A DNA stretch of 64,000 nucleotides from positions 3,348,001 to 3,412,000 of the forward strand of contig NZ_CP134195.1 in NCBI RefSeq assembly GCF_031585635.1, written 5' to 3'. Under the pieces are notes generated by a model, which saw nothing but the letters and a program-made list of their open reading frames with translations, made no database searches and was not told the DNA's origin. Shown one piece after another: positions 56,114 through 64,000 of the stretch. Made by a program: the position numbers and the translations under genes. The stretch is from Paraburkholderia sp. FT54. Its GTDB lineage: Bacteria; Pseudomonadota; Gammaproteobacteria; Burkholderiales; Burkholderiaceae. Positions within the stretch are counted from its first letter, which is position 1; the number at the start of each line of letters is the position of its first letter.

Positions 56114-57238
56114 TTACCGTGCGAGCGCGTTCGGCGCTCCGAGCGCCGTTGAGAACGTCCGGCCGTCGACGTCGGTCAACATCAGCGTTGCGCCGCGTAC
56201 GGTATCCGCGGCCTGTGCGGCGGGCACAGTCAGCGTGATGTACGCGGCCGCTCCCATCGCCGCGCGGAGTCCGAACGGGCCGGTGCCGAACTTGTTGTAT
56301 GCGTAGTCGTTCGCGAAAGCCGTTTTTGGCAGCTTCGAGAGCGCCTCAGCGTCCCACTGCACGATCGACGACTTGTTCGCGTCGAGCAGCGCGGCGCGCA
56401 CGATATGAAGCGGCGCTTCCGGCGTGCCGGCATCGAGCGTCGCATGGAAGCGTACCGTGCCGTCGGCACCGAGGGTCGCGTCGGCGAGCGTGACGTGATG
56501 AGCGGTCGGACTCACCGGACCGCTGTGGAACGGGGTGAGCACCGAGCCGCGATAGTAGCTGTACGTGCTGACATCGAACACGACGACGAACGCGAGCACT
56601 AGCAGCGCTAGCGTGCGCCACTGGCCGTCCGCAACCGGCAGTGGCAGGCATCCCGAGACCCAGCGGAACAGCCGGTTGTCCGCGAGTTTCGGGTTCCGAC
56701 GCAGCAGCACGTTGTCGAGTGCATATGCGCCGCCGCCACCGAGCAGCAGGGTTGCGCCCATCGCGAGATTGCACGAGGCCATTGTCCATTCGTCGATACA
56801 GGTCGCGCCCTGCCAGCCGAACATCAGCATCAGCACAACGGAGAAGCCCATCGACGCAAGCGCCGCGACGCGCGTGTACAGACCCATCATCAGCATCAGG
56901 CCCACCACCAGCTCAGCGGCACTGAACAGGATGACGCCGGCGTACAGCAGAACGAAGTGATGCAGCATGTAGCTGATCACATGGCTCATGCCAAGCAGCG
57001 CGCCCGGCATGGCCGTCTGGAACTTGTTGGCCATCCAGTGTGTGGCATTGGGATCGAGCTTGCTCGGCGCGTAAATAAAGCGCCGCGAGCCGCCGCCCCA
57101 ATAGATGAAACCCTGGATGGCGCGGACCGAGATCATCGACAGTCCGGCAATGCGCCCGGCAGTCTCCACCGTCCCCGACACAGTGCGGCTTGCCGGAGGA
57201 GACATGTGATCGATTGTTCGAAAGCTTGAAGAGGTCAT
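56114..57238 (-). CDS. DoxD/DoxA fusion: thiosulfate:quinone oxidoreductase-like protein
   Basis: A 374-residue membrane protein. Residues about 35-235 hold four to five spans matching TQO small subunit DoxD (IYWGGGSRRFIYAPSKLDP, FVLLYAGVILFSAAELVVGLML). Residues about 240-374 form a periplasmic domain resembling DoxA (TVRFHATLDAG, AYITLTVPAAQAAD). In archaea DoxD and DoxA are separate subunits that oxidise thiosulfate; fused forms occur in bacteria. The neighbouring DsrE-like and YeiH-like genes support a sulfur role. It is the last gene of the minus-strand run, 187 bp after the binding-protein gene. Confidence 0.78.
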   Translation of the reverse strand: MTSSSFRTIDHMSPPASRTVSGTVETAGRIAGLSMISVRAIQGFIYWGGGSRRFIYAPSKLDPNATHWMANKFQTAMPGALLGMSHVISYMLHHFVLLYAGVILFSAAELVVGLMLMMGLYTRVAALASMGFSVVLMLMFGWQGATCIDEWTMASCNLAMGATLLLGGGGAYALDNVLLRRNPKLADNRLFRWVSGCLPLPVADGQWRTLALLVLAFVVVFDVSTYSYYRGSVLTPFHSGPVSPTAHHVTLADATLGADGTVRFHATLDAGTPEAPLHIVRAALLDANKSSIVQWDAEALSKLPKTAFANDYAYNKFGTGPFGLRAAMGAAAYITLTVPAAQAADTVRGATLMLTDVDGRTFSTALGAPNALAR

Positions 57239-57425
57239 GACGATATCCTGAAATCAAAACGTAAATTGAACCACATGAGTGATGCGGCGTCGTCAGGTCA
57301 CGCTGCCGGCGAGGAATTCGTCACTCGCAAAAGTTGATGGAGCAGCGTGCAGATGAGCCGCTCGGCGGGGGGGCCGGGGATTGCCGGTCATACGGCGGCC
57401 AATCCTTGGCTGACGCTGGCAGCGC

Positions 57426-58424
57426 TCAGGAACCGCTGGCGTGGTAAGGCTTGAATCCGTACCGCTCGAAGATCGCGAGCCCTTCGGGCGAGCGGATGAA
57501 ATCCAACCAGAGCTGTGCCGCTGCGGAGTGAGGCGCATGCTTTGCAACCGCCCCGGCATAGATCGCTGTGGCGTTGTCGGATGCCGGAATGTCGACATGG
57601 CTGATGGGGTGGCCAGCCTGTTCCTGGAACATGGCTTCCGATTGCCATGTGACGCCCGCCTCTGCCTTGCCCTGCATGATCCACAGCGGCGTCTGCCGGT
57701 GATGGATGTGCGTAAGCATGGTCGAACCGCCGGCGACCTTCGTGCCATAGACTTCGTTCAATAGCGCGTTGCCGCCTGCGTGGCTGAGTGAGGCCTTGAT
57801 CTGCCGCGCGATGCCCTCGAATTCGGGGTTCGGCATGGCGAGCCGGATCCCGGGCTTGCCGAGATCGGCGAGCCCCGTGATGTGCGCGGGATTGCCCTTC
57901 GGCACCATGATCGTCAACGTGTTGGTCACATAGGGCGCTGCGGGTGCCTGCAGAAGTCCTGCCGCGATTTGCTTCTTCACCGCGCCTAGCCCGGCGAGAT
58001 AGACATCAGGCGCAACCGTCCAGGTCATGTTGCCGACCGTAACGGTCCCACCATTCTCCATTTGCTTCACAAGCAGGCCGGGCGGGATGGTCTCCCAGTA
58101 AACGTGGCCTTTGTATTGCGGATATCGTGCCTCGAATGCGTGCACGAGCGGCGCCATCGCAAAGAAGTAGTTGCCGCCGACATACAGCGTAAGCGCCGGG
58201 TCAATGGGGTTGCCGTGGAAATCGGCAAGGTTGTCGGCATCGGGCTCGGTAAATTGCAAGCCGCGCTCGGTGCGATCGTCGTTTGCGCCGTGTTGCCAAG
58301 GCGGATAGACGGACTGGTTCGGGGACGACGGCGCCGCATCTGCGGAGTGAGCAAGCGAAACAGTGAGTGCGCTCACTGCACACATGAGACACGTGAGCGC
58401 CGCTTTCGTGGTTTGACGAATCAT
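57426..58424 (-). CDS. Periplasmic solute-binding protein (AcfC / ModA-like)
   Basis: A 332-residue protein with a signal peptide (residues 1-30, cut near SLAHSADA). The mature part matches type II binding proteins: LTLYVGGNYFFAMAPLVHAFE, TIMVPKGNPAHITGLADLGK, and RSPEGLAIFERYGFKPY at the end. This resembles the AcfC family, which is related to sulfate/molybdate binders. No permease or ATPase lies beside it, so it may serve a transporter encoded elsewhere or act as a sensor. It sits between the DoxDA and DsrE-like genes; an oxyanion such as sulfate or thiosulfate is a plausible ligand. Confidence 0.78.
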   Translation of the reverse strand: MIRQTTKAALTCLMCAVSALTVSLAHSADAAPSSPNQSVYPPWQHGANDDRTERGLQFTEPDADNLADFHGNPIDPALTLYVGGNYFFAMAPLVHAFEARYPQYKGHVYWETIPPGLLVKQMENGGTVTVGNMTWTVAPDVYLAGLGAVKKQIAAGLLQAPAAPYVTNTLTIMVPKGNPAHITGLADLGKPGIRLAMPNPEFEGIARQIKASLSHAGGNALLNEVYGTKVAGGSTMLTHIHHRQTPLWIMQGKAEAGVTWQSEAMFQEQAGHPISHVDIPASDNATAIYAGAVAKHAPHSAAAQLWLDFIRSPEGLAIFERYGFKPYHASGS

Positions 58425-58526
58425 GTTCTGGCCTCTCTAGAGGAATCACACCAGGGTATTGCCGCATGCAGCCGTTTTCGGGACAGCGCATGCAGGTTCG
58501 AGATGAAACGAAAGCTGAAGATGTGG

Positions 58527-59087
58527 TTACAGCGGCATCAGAACATAGCCTTGCTGCTCGAGGGTCGTGACGGTGGTCAGACCCGAGAGGGCGAGCGTCA
58601 CGTTCGTATCGATCCAGTCATATTCGAAATGATGTTCGGCTGCCGCCTGTCCGCAAACGGATACCGTCACGCCGGCCTTCTTCAGTTCGGCGATCAACGG
58701 CAAATTGGGGTTGGGCACGCCGTACGCGGCCCGGTACTGCGGATCGCTGAGCGCGAGCGGCGTTGCGGCGCCATAGGCAACCGCGACGAATTTCAGTTTT
58801 GCCACTGGCACACCTGCGGCGACATACAGGTTGACTGTGCGGGCCACGTGATCGAGCGCAGGATTGACTTTGGAGGGCTCTTTGACGCCTTGCGTCAGAG
58901 CAAACACTACCTTGTAGGTGTGACCCGGTTGAGGCTTGAACGTGCTGTTGGGCAGATAGTGGATTTTGCCGTAGCCTTGGATCGTAGGCGTGGTCCAGAA
59001 TCCAGGCGCATCAGCGCTCGCCGCATGGGCTGACATTGATGCAGCCGCGACCAACGCAGCTGCCATGAAAGTTTTGACTTTGTTCAT
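58527..59087 (-). CDS. Periplasmic DsrE-family protein
   Basis: A 186-residue exported protein with a clear signal peptide (MNKVKTFMAAALVAAASMSAHA). The DsrE/F-like fold shows YKVVFALTQG, ARTVNLYVAAGVPVAKLKFV and GVTVSVCGQAAAEH, which holds the single conserved cysteine used for sulfur relay in this superfamily. The product length is typical of the exported clade. With DoxDA and the binding protein downstream, it probably takes part in periplasmic sulfur handling. Confidence 0.8.
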   Translation of the reverse strand: MNKVKTFMAAALVAAASMSAHAASADAPGFWTTPTIQGYGKIHYLPNSTFKPQPGHTYKVVFALTQGVKEPSKVNPALDHVARTVNLYVAAGVPVAKLKFVAVAYGAATPLALSDPQYRAAYGVPNPNLPLIAELKKAGVTVSVCGQAAAEHHFEYDWIDTNVTLALSGLTTVTTLEQQGYVLMPL

Positions 59088-59354
59088 GATGAGGGCTTTT
59101 ATCGATTATTGCGCTGAGGCGAATAAATAATGCAATATAGATTATGAAAGAATGCTCATCTAGTCGTGATGGGGGTTAGATCCACATTGCACGCTTGATG
59201 GATAATTGTCGTGCCAATAAGCAGCAAATTCCAACGCATTTAAGAGAATGGTTTAATCGGGAAAACCGAACGATGGCAAAGAGCGCGCGTCGCGCGAGGC
59301 TTGCTCCTAACCACTTCATGAATGCCGGCCTTCCTTGTTTGAGCATCAGCGATG

Positions 59355-60548
59355 TCAGAATCGATGCCGCAAGCCAATGGCGAGCAACAACTGTCGATTG
59401 TTTGCGGATGGCGGAAGATTGAACATCGATGCGTTAAACGCTGCAACGCCGCCGCCGCCAGTGACGACTTGATAGAGTCCTTCGAGATAGACGTCGGTAC
59501 GCCTGCTGAATGAGTAGTCCGCCTGTGCGACGGCCTCGTGCCATGTCGGATAGAGATTCTTGCTCGCCGAATCGAAATGCCCATCGGTCAGCGTGTACGC
59601 CGCTGCAAGGCTCAAGGCGTGGGTCACAAAGTACCGGCCATTGATTTCAAAGTTGTCGAACCAGAGATCGTTGCCGACCAGAGGGGCGAGACCGGCGCCC
59701 TGGAACACGCTGGTGACATTGTTCGTGGCTGAATGCGTCCATACAAAGCCAATGGATGACGCTCCGAAACTGTATTTTCCGCCGATGCCCCAAATTTGCT
59801 CGCGCCCGCCGGTCATGACCGCATCGTTGTCGCTGTTGGTCACCGCCCCGGTCGTGTTCAGCTCGGCAGGGTTGGCGGACCGGTCGGTCTGTTCGAAGGC
59901 AGCCGCCAAGGAGACGGGCCCATTCGCGTACTTGACGCCAAAGCTATAGAATCGATCGTTGGAAAATTGACCAGCTTCGTTCGAGAACCCGTACATCCCG
60001 CCGAACGCCAGGCCATGGTAGTTAAGGCTGTCGAATCTTACGGAGTTTTGGATACTCTGATGCCGAATCATGTCGTCGTTATCGAACGGGTGATCGGCAG
60101 AATTGCCTCCCCATCCCAATCCTTCGGCGCTAAGCGGCGAGACGTAGTCAGACATGAAAGCGTAGCGCCGCCCCAGTGTGACGGTACCGTATCGTGTCGA
60201 AGTCAAGCCGACGAAAGCCTGCCGCCCAAACAAGTCGCCAGGATTATTCGGTTTGCCGTTGACACTGTTAAACCCGTCCTCAAGATCAAAAATGGCGTTC
60301 AGTCCGCCGCCGAGATCCTCCTTTCCGCGGAAGCCAAATTGCGTCGCGTTGACGCTGCTGCTGTTCATCTCGACACCGCTGTGGCCCACGCCTGCTCGCC
60401 CCGTAGCCTCGTTGCTCGCATAAACCACCGACGTATCGATGATTCCGTAAAGCGTCACGCTGCTTTGTGCATAACTAGTCGCTGCAAATAGGGATAGAAG
60501 AGCTACTGAAAATACATGTTTAAGCATTTTTGCAAATTTATGAAGCAT
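59355..60548 (-). CDS. Gram-negative outer-membrane porin (OmpC/Burkholderia type)
   Basis: A 397-residue porin precursor. The signal peptide ends SYA-QSSVTLYG, the hallmark mature start of Burkholderiaceae porins. Beta-hairpin strings include GFRGKEDLGGGLNAIFDLE, RQAFVGLTSTRYGTVTLGRR and a C-terminal LAIGLRHRF with the terminal Phe required for BAM recognition. ATG 60548 gives a long signal peptide; ATG 60527 is an alternative. It lies in the same direction as the sulfur-related genes but has its own 267-bp downstream and 350-bp upstream spacers. Confidence 0.93.
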   Translation of the reverse strand: MLHKFAKMLKHVFSVALLSLFAATSYAQSSVTLYGIIDTSVVYASNEATGRAGVGHSGVEMNSSSVNATQFGFRGKEDLGGGLNAIFDLEDGFNSVNGKPNNPGDLFGRQAFVGLTSTRYGTVTLGRRYAFMSDYVSPLSAEGLGWGGNSADHPFDNDDMIRHQSIQNSVRFDSLNYHGLAFGGMYGFSNEAGQFSNDRFYSFGVKYANGPVSLAAAFEQTDRSANPAELNTTGAVTNSDNDAVMTGGREQIWGIGGKYSFGASSIGFVWTHSATNNVTSVFQGAGLAPLVGNDLWFDNFEINGRYFVTHALSLAAAYTLTDGHFDSASKNLYPTWHEAVAQADYSFSRRTDVYLEGLYQVVTGGGGVAAFNASMFNLPPSANNRQLLLAIGLRHRF

Positions 60549-60898
60549 TCCTTCTTCGGCTCTGCAAAATTTATCCTGCGAGCTGAAGTAAATTTGGCGG
60601 GCAATGTGAAAATTAATCAGCTTGGTCGAGCGACGTCAGCGAGTATTCGAAGCACCACAAGAATAAAAATGACGGGCCTGATGCGGCGCAGCAGCCAACG
60701 CAGGGATCAACGATCGCCTTCTCGAATGACCCGAGGCTGAAAAGAACCTTCGCGGCAGAAAAACTGGAGGGCCGCGGTCGGGCCGCTCCCGCGAGCACGG
60801 GCGTCACACCGAACCGATCGATGCCTTCCCTGACCCGGCCTTCACGAGCTCGCCGCACGAACACCGGTGCCGGCGTCCCTTCAGCCGAGACGAAAGAT
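60549..60898. other. Spacer between LysR gene and porin
   Basis: A 350-bp gene-free stretch, AT-rich near the porin. It should carry the porin promoter. A minus-strand frame (60613-60864) has no motif and I did not accept it. Confidence 0.45.
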
Positions 60899-61807
60899 CT
60901 ACGGCGAACCGATTGACTGCTCGCCGTATGTGGACGCCAACGTGCAAAAGGCCCGTATCGCCTCGCTCGCGTAACGTTGCTCGTTGCGCAACATCAGAAA
61001 ACCGCGCTCCGGCAAAGGCCAGCGTAGCGCCGTCAGGGTACCGACCCTGATCGAAGACTTGACGACCAGTCGCGATAGTACCGTTGCACCTGCACCTGCC
61101 TCGACCGCGGAACGTACCGCTTCGTTAGATGACAGCTGCAGCGCAATATTGAGCGTGGCCGGGTCGATGCCGAGGTTTCGTACAGACTTCTCGAATATGC
61201 CGCGCGTCCCCGACCCCGGTTCCCGCAGCACCCAGGCGCTCTCGCGCAGGTCAGCATTGACAGGTATCGCTTCGTATGGGGCCCACGGGTGGTCCGGGGC
61301 GACCACCAGTGCGAGTTGATCTTTGGCAACTGGGCAAACGGCCAGCCCGCTCACTTCGACCTGGTCTTCGACGAAGCCGAGATCGACGGTGCCTTCATCG
61401 ACCTTCCGGACGACCTGCTCGGTATTGGCAATCGAGAGCGTGAGCACGACGCCAGGATGATTCTTGTGAAAGCGATGCATCACCGCCGGCAACCAGTAAT
61501 TGGCCACCGTCTGGCTGGCCGCCACCGACAGTTCGCCGCATCGCAAGCCGGCGAGATCCGCCAGTACGCCCTGCGCTGACGCAGCGCGCGCAAGGACCGC
61601 CTGGGCTTCGACGAGAAACACCCGTCCGGCTGCCGTAAGCGCGATGTTGCGGCCGATCCGGTCGAACAGCTTTGTCTCATATCGATCCTCGAACGCTGCA
61701 ATTGAACTGCTTACAGCCGACTGGGAAAGCGCAAGGGCATTAGCCGCGCGAGTCAGGTGTTCCTGCTCGGCGACTGCGACAAAGATGCGAAGCTGATCGA
61801 GGGTCAT
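60899..61807 (-). CDS. LysR-family transcriptional regulator
   Basis: A 302-residue regulator. The N-terminal HTH reads LDQLRIFVAVAEQEHLTRAANALALSQSAVSSSIAAFE; the C-terminal half is a two-lobed periplasmic-binding-like sensor (GELSVAASQTVANYWLP, DLGFVEDQVE). It resembles the YeiE/CysB-like group, often paired with yeiH. ATG 61807 (MTLDQL) is chosen; ATG 61813 is possible. It overlaps the end of the damaged yeiH frame on the same strand. It may control the sulfur-themed genes downstream. Confidence 0.9.
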   Translation of the reverse strand: MTLDQLRIFVAVAEQEHLTRAANALALSQSAVSSSIAAFEDRYETKLFDRIGRNIALTAAGRVFLVEAQAVLARAASAQGVLADLAGLRCGELSVAASQTVANYWLPAVMHRFHKNHPGVVLTLSIANTEQVVRKVDEGTVDLGFVEDQVEVSGLAVCPVAKDQLALVVAPDHPWAPYEAIPVNADLRESAWVLREPGSGTRGIFEKSVRNLGIDPATLNIALQLSSNEAVRSAVEAGAGATVLSRLVVKSSIRVGTLTALRWPLPERGFLMLRNEQRYASEAIRAFCTLASTYGEQSIGSP

Positions 61808-62718
61808 GGGCATAACTCGCATATCACGCGATCCGCAGCATCCGGATCAGCGCAATGCTGATGAGCGTGAGCGCAGTGAGTGAGAGGACAACGGCAAGTG
61901 TGACGCGCTTGGCCGGGCGCCGCGGCGCTGCCTGCGTCGCCCCGCGGACGCGAACCGCCGGAGAGCGCCAGGATGACCGGGCCAAGCATGAGTACGCGCG
62001 TCAGCTTGACCAGCATGCCAATGTGCGCGCTCGTTGCGGACACGGGAACCGTTGCCGCCAGCACCTGGGGTACCGCATAGACGGTGAGCCCCGCCAACGT
62101 GCCATATTGTAATGCGCTCAGATGCAGCAGTGGCACAAGTAGCGGCAGCCCAAGCACGACAAGGACGCCAAGCTCAGCGGTAAAAGCGATCGATGCGACG
62201 ACGTCGTCGCTATGCGCGTCGATCACAGGCGCTACGGCGGCAATTGCGGAGTTACCGCAGATCGCGTTGCCGCACGCGACGAGCAGGGCGAGCCGGTGAT
62301 GCAAACCGAGCACGCGCGCGGCAACATAGCTCACCACAATGGCTACGATCACGACTGCAGCAATTCCCACAAAGAGCCCCAGCCCTGCTGCCCTTAGGGT
62401 CTGCAAGCTAAGGGAAGCGCCGAGCAAGACGATCGCGATTTCGAGCAACGTCTTCGCACACAGGTTGATGCCCGGCAACCATCGCGCGGACGGCGTCCAA
62501 ACGCTTCGTACCGCGGTGCCCACAAGAATCGCGAGCACGAGCGGTTCGAGCCATGCACGCCCGAAGAGGTGCTGTTCGACCATCTGAAGCGCGTAGGCTG
62601 CCGGTGTGATGGAGATACAAAGGATGGTGCCGGGCGCATAGCGCCGCAAGCAGGCTGTAAGGCCGGTCCCTGAGGGAGCCTTCTGCTCGACGCGGATGGT
62701 GATTTGTTGAAGCGACAT
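61804..62718 (-). pseudogene. YeiH-family (UPF0324) membrane protein with damaged C-terminus
   Basis: The first 250 residues are a good YeiH-family match: VLAILVGTAVRSVW, LLEIAIVLLGASLSLQTL, ACGNAICGNSAIAAVAPVI, and VKLTRVLMLGPVILALS. After that the family expects about 90 residues with further spans; here 46 Pro/Ala/Cys-rich residues follow. A better tail (KRVTLAVVLSLTALTLISIA) lies in another frame ending at 61824, so an internal deletion and frameshift have occurred. YeiH is a putative sulfate or sulfur-compound exporter. The present product is probably nonfunctional. Confidence 0.62.
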
Positions 62719-62902
62719 CGCAAATACCCTGCACGCTGATGACAGGCATGAGTATTGCCGGATTGGCCGTTATATTCCAACGCGAAATATCGATCAGAAC
62801 GTTCGGTTATAAGAACGATCGAGCGCCTCCCGACGGCGATCCTGATGGACCGTCCGGGCCGGTCCGAGGAGGCGGCCGTGGTGGGCCAGATCAAGGACCA
62901 GG

Positions 62903-63772
62903 CTCGTCTTCGCCCCCGCCCGCCTCGCGGTGCTGAAGCTGCTGGCGTCTCAGGCCGCCATCGCGCTGGAAAATGCCCGTTTGTACCGCGATCTGGCGAA
63001 CGCGAGGCGAAGATTCGGCGCCTCGTCGACGCGAACATCGTCGGGGGTCTTCACTTGGGATCTCGAAGGTCGGATTCTCGAGGCCAATGACGCGTTTCTG
63101 CGTATCGTCGGCTATGACCGTCCTGCGGCCGCCTTACGCTGGCTTGGCGCCTGGCCGCCGAATGTCGATGAGGCGACGCAGGCGCTCGAGCGTATCGTCA
63201 ATGACGCGATGCGAGCCGGCGAGATCATTGGGCGGATTCGTGATCTCATCAAGAAGACGCCCCCACGCAAGGATAGCGTCGACATCAACGAGGCAGTTTG
63301 TGAAGTGATTGCGCTCACGCGTGGTGAAGCCACGAAGTACGGCATCTCTGTGCAGACAGTACTCGATGAGCGCTTACCGCCTGTTCCAGGAGACCGCGTC
63401 CAGTTGCAACAGGTGATGCTCAACTTGATCGTGAGCGCCATCGAGGCGATGAGCGCAATGAGCAAGGGGCCACGCGACTTGCTGATCAGCACGGCCGCAG
63501 ATTCATCGCAGAGGATTCCTATTGCCGTCTCAGACTCGGGCCCGGGATTGCCCCAGGAGGGGAGCGAGCGTGTCTTCGATCCGTTCTATACGACCAAGGC
63601 AAGTGGCTTGGGCATGGGCTTGTCAATCTGCCGTTCGATCGCGTACGGGGGACGACTTTCGGCGAAGCCGAACGTGCCTCGCGGTGCCGTGTTTCAGGTT
63701 TCCCTGCCTGCTCACGCGGACAACCCATTGGGAGGAGCCGGTGCTGATCCGGAAGCTCCCCCGACGCGTTGA
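62903..63772 (+). pseudogene. Decayed sensor histidine kinase (GAF-PAS-HisKA-HATPase remnant)
   Basis: Remnant of a large sensor kinase of the type with GAF, PAS and kinase modules. The GAF end (ARLAVLKLLASQAAIALENA) is readable, then REAKIRRLVDANIVG lies in a second frame and GVFTWDLEGRILEANDAF returns to the first, showing two compensating frameshifts near 62998 and 63052. The PAS domain then breaks off at IVGYDR and jumps to ALRWLGAWPPNVDEATQALE, so most of PAS and the phospho-acceptor His are deleted. The HATPase core remains (QVMLNLIVSAIEAM, VSDSGPGLP, FYTTKASGLGMGLSICR). No start is evident. Confidence 0.75.
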
Positions 63773-64000
63773 AACTGGGACCGCTTATGGTAACGAGCGT
63801 CCGGTGTCGAAACGAATGCTGACGTCCCTGAATATTCATCGAATGGCTGCATCGGGTCGTCCTGAGCCGGATGCCGTCGGGCTCAGTGAGGCCACAAGCA
63901 GTCCTTTGCGGTCGCATGACGAACGTCTCTTGATGCATGACGACCTGCCATTTGGTGAAGTGACGTCGATCGGCGATTCGTAGGTTGAGCCAGTTAATGT
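63773..64000. other. Terminal region without a supported gene
   Basis: The last 228 bp contain only short frames lacking motifs or a usable start. Nothing further is seen before the window edge. Confidence 0.4.

Overview
The window is high-GC chromosomal DNA from a beta-proteobacterium of the Burkholderiaceae, most likely Paraburkholderia or a close relative. The evidence is gene content: algH-ruvX-pyrR-pyrB-pyrC', rubredoxin-thiD, groES-groEL behind a CIRCE element, an OmpC-like porin, and several insertion sequences. No database was searched; all family names come from motifs and gene order.

Positions 1-29600 are a cell-surface glycan locus. The first part (plus strand, 1-7457) holds a UbiA-type prenyltransferase, DprE1-like and DprE2-like enzymes, a multi-spanning putative glycosyltransferase, an epimerase, an FAD oxidoreductase and a GtrA protein. 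This is the gene set for a polyprenyl-phosphate pentose (arabinose-type) donor. The second part (minus strand, 26191 down to 8865) is an ABC-transporter-dependent polysaccharide operon: rmlB-A-C-D, two GT2 glycosyltransferases, Wzm, a GT2+GT4 fusion, Wzt, a 1392-residue methyltransferase/coiled-coil/GT4 protein, WecB and an acyltransferase remnant. A separate nucleotide-sugar reductase, an ApaH-like phosphatase and a PlsC-like acyltransferase follow.

Positions 29600-40800 are conserved housekeeping DNA: a catalytically dead-looking dihydroorotase homologue (pyrC'), pyrB, pyrR, ruvX, algH, a FimL/ChpA-like relic, rubredoxin, a divergent thiD-like kinase and groESL. An IS3-family element has landed exactly in the loop of the shared thiD/groEL terminator.

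Positions 40800-48000 are an accessory island and the most interesting stretch. It holds a HEPN-like protein on the minus strand, then a plus-strand set of a second HEPN-like gene (split by an IS5-family element whose precise removal restores one open frame), an active-looking CD-NTase/OAS-type nucleotidyltransferase and a PD-(D/E)XK-like DUF6602 protein. I propose this as a candidate cyclic-oligonucleotide or related defence system. An IS110-family element with a cluster of small hairpins behind its transposase (possible bridge/seek RNA) closes the island.

Positions 48200-51320 are a small catabolic unit: a PEP-mutase/isocitrate-lyase-family enzyme, an MFS importer and a GntR-FCD regulator with two operator-like repeats. 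Positions 51300-56100 are gene-poor and mosaic, with a truncated FG-GAP-like gene, TniB and TniQ without TniA, and small ORFs. Positions 56100-62720 form a minus-strand run with a sulfur theme: a DoxD/DoxA protein, a periplasmic binding protein, a DsrE-like protein, a porin, a LysR regulator and a damaged YeiH. The window ends in a decayed sensor-kinase remnant that has lost its phospho-acceptor histidine.
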